From: Datisca glomerata
Taxonomy: Eukaryota; Streptophyta; Magnoliopsida; Cucurbitales; Datiscaceae
DNA: 64,000 nucleotides
NCBI GenBank assembly: GCA_003255025.1
Contig: QANY01012071.1
Coordinates: 434,001-498,000, forward strand
Direction: 5' to 3'
The translations under genes and the position numbers were made by a program. Under the pieces are notes generated by a model that worked only from the letters and a program-made list of their open reading frames with translations, was not told the DNA's origin and ran no database searches. The stretch's first letter is position 1. Each line of letters begins with the position of its first letter. Below are positions 60,991-64,000 of this stretch, in pieces.

Positions 60991-61800
60991 AGAAATTATC
61001 TCAACATCAGAAATCAGGAAAAAAATTCCATTTTCTCAACAGTCAGCAAAGTACAATTTTTTTAATATAATGTTTTATCCTTATAGAAATAGCTCGCTAT
61101 TTTACCTGAAATGAAGAACCCAAAATCACTCCAGCCTGAACCAATCTGGATCGGCAACGGAAGAGTACCCAGTTACTATAATACAAATGGCTCTCTGCGG
61201 AAAACCAAAGAAATAAAGAGAAGAATTAAGACACAGGCTTCAAGCGCTTAGGATCCTGCAGCAATTGCATGAACCGGAAACTCTGAACTTGGATGAAGGG
61301 GATAACAAAAATTAAAAAAGGAAAAAGTAGATATAATGTATTGAATTGGATTTGATTGCGTCAATTATAGGAGAAAATGTTGCTCATAATCTCAATTGTC
61401 TATTTCATATGTTTTTCTAAATTACACCCATAAACTAATCATTTTATAAAAATCAATCTTTACATTAATTTTTATTTACCTAACACTCAAAATATATTTG
61501 TTAAGTTATATGTTTATCCTTTATTTTCTTCTTTTTTTTTCTTTTTGAAACATGTATAAGCTTGGTTTTCTTCTTAATTTTAGAAAATCTTAAATTTTCA
61601 TAGGTTTTTTCTGTTCATGAAGTTTATTTATTTTCTTAAAATATTTTTTTTTCTGAAACGTTGTTTGAAGTTCATTTATTTATTTTTTCTGGAAAGCTTT
61701 AATTTTGGACAAAGAAGAAGAAGAAATTGATGGGTCTTTGCCTAGATTTGAGAGAGAGAAACTCGTAGAGAAAATATGTATTTTGTTAATTTTGTACTAC
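60991..61800. other. DENN gene upstream/leader region and AT-rich spacer
   Basis: The region around 61100-61260 (minus sense) is moderately GC-rich and ends in a plausible leader donor GTAAAATAGC. It probably holds the transcript start. Beyond 61320 it is AT-rich without features. Confidence 0.45.
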
Positions 61801-63190
61801 ACGATGAGGTACACCAACGCCGTGTAGCCCTTGTGTAGACTACATGATGTCAGTGTACCCTCATCGTGTAGACTATACGACGACTACACAACGCCAATAT
61901 ACTTATCGTTAGAGGTGGCAATCGGGCCGATTCGGCCCTCGAAACCAGTTGAACCGGCCCGCCACAATCCGGCCCAGCCCGCGAGGCCCAACAGGCCTGA
62001 ACCGGCCCAAGCCGTGAATCCACTTTTGTGTCTAAAAATTGAATAATTATGTTTGTGGTGAAGTTTGAACCCTTAACCTCTAACTTATAAATCACACTCT
62101 TTACCAATAAACAAAAATAACTTTTGTTAAAGTAATTGTTTAAAATATATTTTTATTATCTTTTAACACATTTTATCGAAACTTCAAATAATATACTTTT
62201 GAGATAAACATATTTAATTAAATAAAAAATAATATTTTTTATTTAAATGAATATTTTATTCAATGAAAAATTGGATTCATAAAAATTTTAAAAAATATTG
62301 GTTTAATATTCCTAATAATTTTTGTTGTGTTAATGAACATGAATTATAAATTAGCTATTAATTATTTATTATATTTTTAATTTTTACGTGAATAAGAATA
62401 TCACTAGTTTATGAATTTAATAAATAATTATTTTACTTATTATTACAAGTTTTTTATTGAGATTTTAAAGTAATAAAATAAAATAATTATAAAAAATAAC
62501 ATAACTTTCATAGAGCTTAGTGGTGATCCCTAACTTCATCTATTCCCCACTAAGGTTCAACTCTCTCCATTTACATTTTTGAGAATTAAATCACATTAAA
62601 TGGGGGAATGGGCCGGTTCAGCAGTTTATACCCGGCCCGGAACCGCCTAGAAAGGCTCGACCTGCCTCATGAATTGGTCAAACCGACCCTGTTGCCACCC
62701 TTACCTATCGTGTAGACTACACGATGGGTACACAAGCATCTTCTGTCAATAATACTTTTAAAATTGAAGAATAAAATATAGTCTCAAGAGTTTGAAAAAA
62801 TCATTAAATTTTTTTAATGTTTCCGGTCCGATAAATTTCCGGATGACATAACTTTTGACTTGGGTTGAACCACATGGCCCGTAAGATATCAAATCGAAAC
62901 TTATTTAAAGATCTACAGGTTTTACAGGATTTACCCATCGCAGCCCAGTTTCAGGCCCAAAAACACTATTTTAAGCATTTTTGGAGGCTTGAAATTTATT
63001 TTGATCGTAAATTTGGGTGCACAGGCTACGTGATGCCAGTGTGCTCATAGTGTAGTCTACACGATGACCACACGATGTCAATGTACACATCTTGTAGTCT
63101 CTACGATACCAGTATATCCATGGTGTAGACTACACGGTGCCGGTGTACCCATCGTGTAGTTTACATGATGACTACGCGATGTCAGCATCC
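61800..63190. repeat. Second palindromic repeat family (CATCGTGTAG / CTACACGATG), interrupted
   Basis: The arms CATCGTGTAG and CTACACGATG are exact reverse complements around one central base. They recur within a ~31-bp unit of the form GATGCCAGTGTACCC followed by ATCGTGTAGACTACAC. Blocks lie at 61798-61909, 62704-62735 and 63018-63190 (at least four successive units in the last). The 61910-62703 gap is a hAT-type insertion. 62740-63015 is AT-rich sequence without the motif. Confidence 0.85.
61910..62703. mobile_element. hAT-type non-autonomous element, 794 bp, 8-bp TSD
   Basis: The ends are TAGAGGTGGCAA and TTGCCACCCTTA (inverted, 10 of 12 matching), flanked by CTTATCGT (61902-61909) and CCTATCGT (62704-62711). 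An 8-bp TSD with such TIRs is the hAT signature. Subterminal regions are GGCC/CCGG-rich (GGGCCGATTCGGCCC; CCGGCCCGGAACC). The interior is AT-rich and non-coding. It interrupts a copy of the palindromic repeat, which continues directly after the right TSD. Confidence 0.9.
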
Positions 63191-64000
63191 AGTTACCTCT
63201 CAGCACTACTGAAAAATTTGAAGAAAAATTTAAAGTAAATTATACATAAATTGAAACAATTTCCCCCTAACCTTAGGCTTGAAACTACTAACTTTTTTCT
63301 GTCATAAAATTGCATGTTAAGAATATGAGAAATTATCGATAAAAAAAGAAAACCAAGTGAATGAAACTCGAAAAATGAGCGAGAAAATGTTCAAAAAAGT
63401 GAAACATTGAAGAAGAGTGAATATTTTCCAAAAATGGTCAAAACCCCATTTTAGATCTGTAAAAATAGGCAAAAACTCATTTCAAATATGTTTTGTGGCT
63501 AGATTTGATTCAGATCTGTAAAAATAGGTAAAAACTCATTTTTAGATCTGAGTCAAATCTGGTTTGTCTTCTTTGGTTGCAGGGATTCGATCATTTTCTT
63601 CGTCTTTTTTAGCAAGAACGCAAATGACGTCTTCTTCAGTTCATGCATGTCATTTTCGGGCAAAAACTCATTTTACAGAGCGAGCTTGAGCAGTGAGTAG
63701 ATTTGAAAACAAATGTGGGAAAAATGAAAAATGAAGAAGGAAAAATTAGACGAAGGGTAAAACATATAACTTTACAAATATATTTTGAATAGAATGTGTG
63801 TCAGAGATCAGGGTAAACAAAAATTAGTGTAAGCCTTGATTTTTATAATATGATTAATCTAGAAGTCTAGTTCCATTTCATATACTGAGACTTGCTCATT
63901 TGGGAAAGCAGAAATGATCGAGGGTTCTATATCTGGTAAATAATTTATACTGTTAAATCATAATATAAGTTTTAATCTTACATGTATAAAATTTATCTCA
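63191..64000. other. Uncharacterised right edge
   Basis: No gene was recognised. A 59-bp-spaced direct repeat (AGATCTGTAAAAATAGG plus AAAAACTCATTT) occurs at 63453 and 63512. The remainder is AT-rich. Confidence 0.5.
63453..63545. repeat. Direct repeat, 59-bp spacing
   Basis: AGATCTGTAAAAATAGG-AAAAACTCATTT appears twice in tandem, with a further TTTTAGATCTG-type match after the second copy. Confidence 0.75.

Overview
This window is nuclear DNA from a flowering plant, probably a eudicot. The evidence is three intron-containing genes with plant-specific architectures and a dense layer of plant-type transposons: Ty3/gypsy, Ty1/copia, LINE, SINE, Helitron and hAT-like elements. The background is AT-rich, and a 5-base N run inside poly-C shows that this is a draft assembly. 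I cannot name the species.

Layout. Positions 1-27.15 kb hold only decayed mobile elements. In order they are a minus-strand gypsy element (RT, gag, LTR), a LINE endonuclease fragment (+), a minus-strand Ty1/copia element with one LTR, an AT-rich stretch, a minus-strand Helitron replicase/helicase remnant, and a plus-strand Tat-like gypsy element. The gypsy element has lost protease, RT and RNase H, carries a broken antisense ORF, and has a hAT-type fragment nested in it. A GC-rich palindromic repeat follows (27.15-27.85 kb). At 28.1-38.9 kb lies a complete HDA15-type class II histone deacetylase gene (+; 17 coding exons, 595 aa predicted, N-terminal RanBP2 zinc finger). One of its introns holds a LINE 3' end and the assembly gap.

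From about 41.0 to 50.1 kb the DNA is built from one short dyad-symmetric motif (ACTACTTGAA, then CCC or GGG, then TTCAAGTAGT). It occurs first as an ~80-bp tandem repeat interrupted by an organelle-derived insert with a mitochondrial mttB fragment. It continues after a 3,228-bp LTR-like element (TSD CTTCA) as a ~615-bp satellite of six units. The satellite units include sequence shared with the tail of that LTR-like element.

Two further genes follow on the minus strand. One is a MYBS1-type two-repeat MYB factor (51.46-53.24 kb, 2 exons, 299 aa). The other is a DENND6/AVL9-like DENN protein (56.61-60.08 kb, 3 exons, 657 aa). Its 5' end has undergone a clean 514-bp tandem duplication that leaves a second start codon and a 44-codon truncated frame in the leader. 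A tRNA-derived SINE with TSDs sits between these two genes. The right edge (61.8-63.2 kb) carries a second palindromic repeat family built on CATCGTGTAG/CTACACGATG, split by a 794-bp hAT-type element with 8-bp TSD.

The three genes are a chromatin repressor, a sugar/ABA-type MYB and a membrane-traffic DENN protein. They have no evident functional linkage, as is usual in plants. The most unusual content is the recurrence of several unrelated tandem palindrome families within one 64-kb window.
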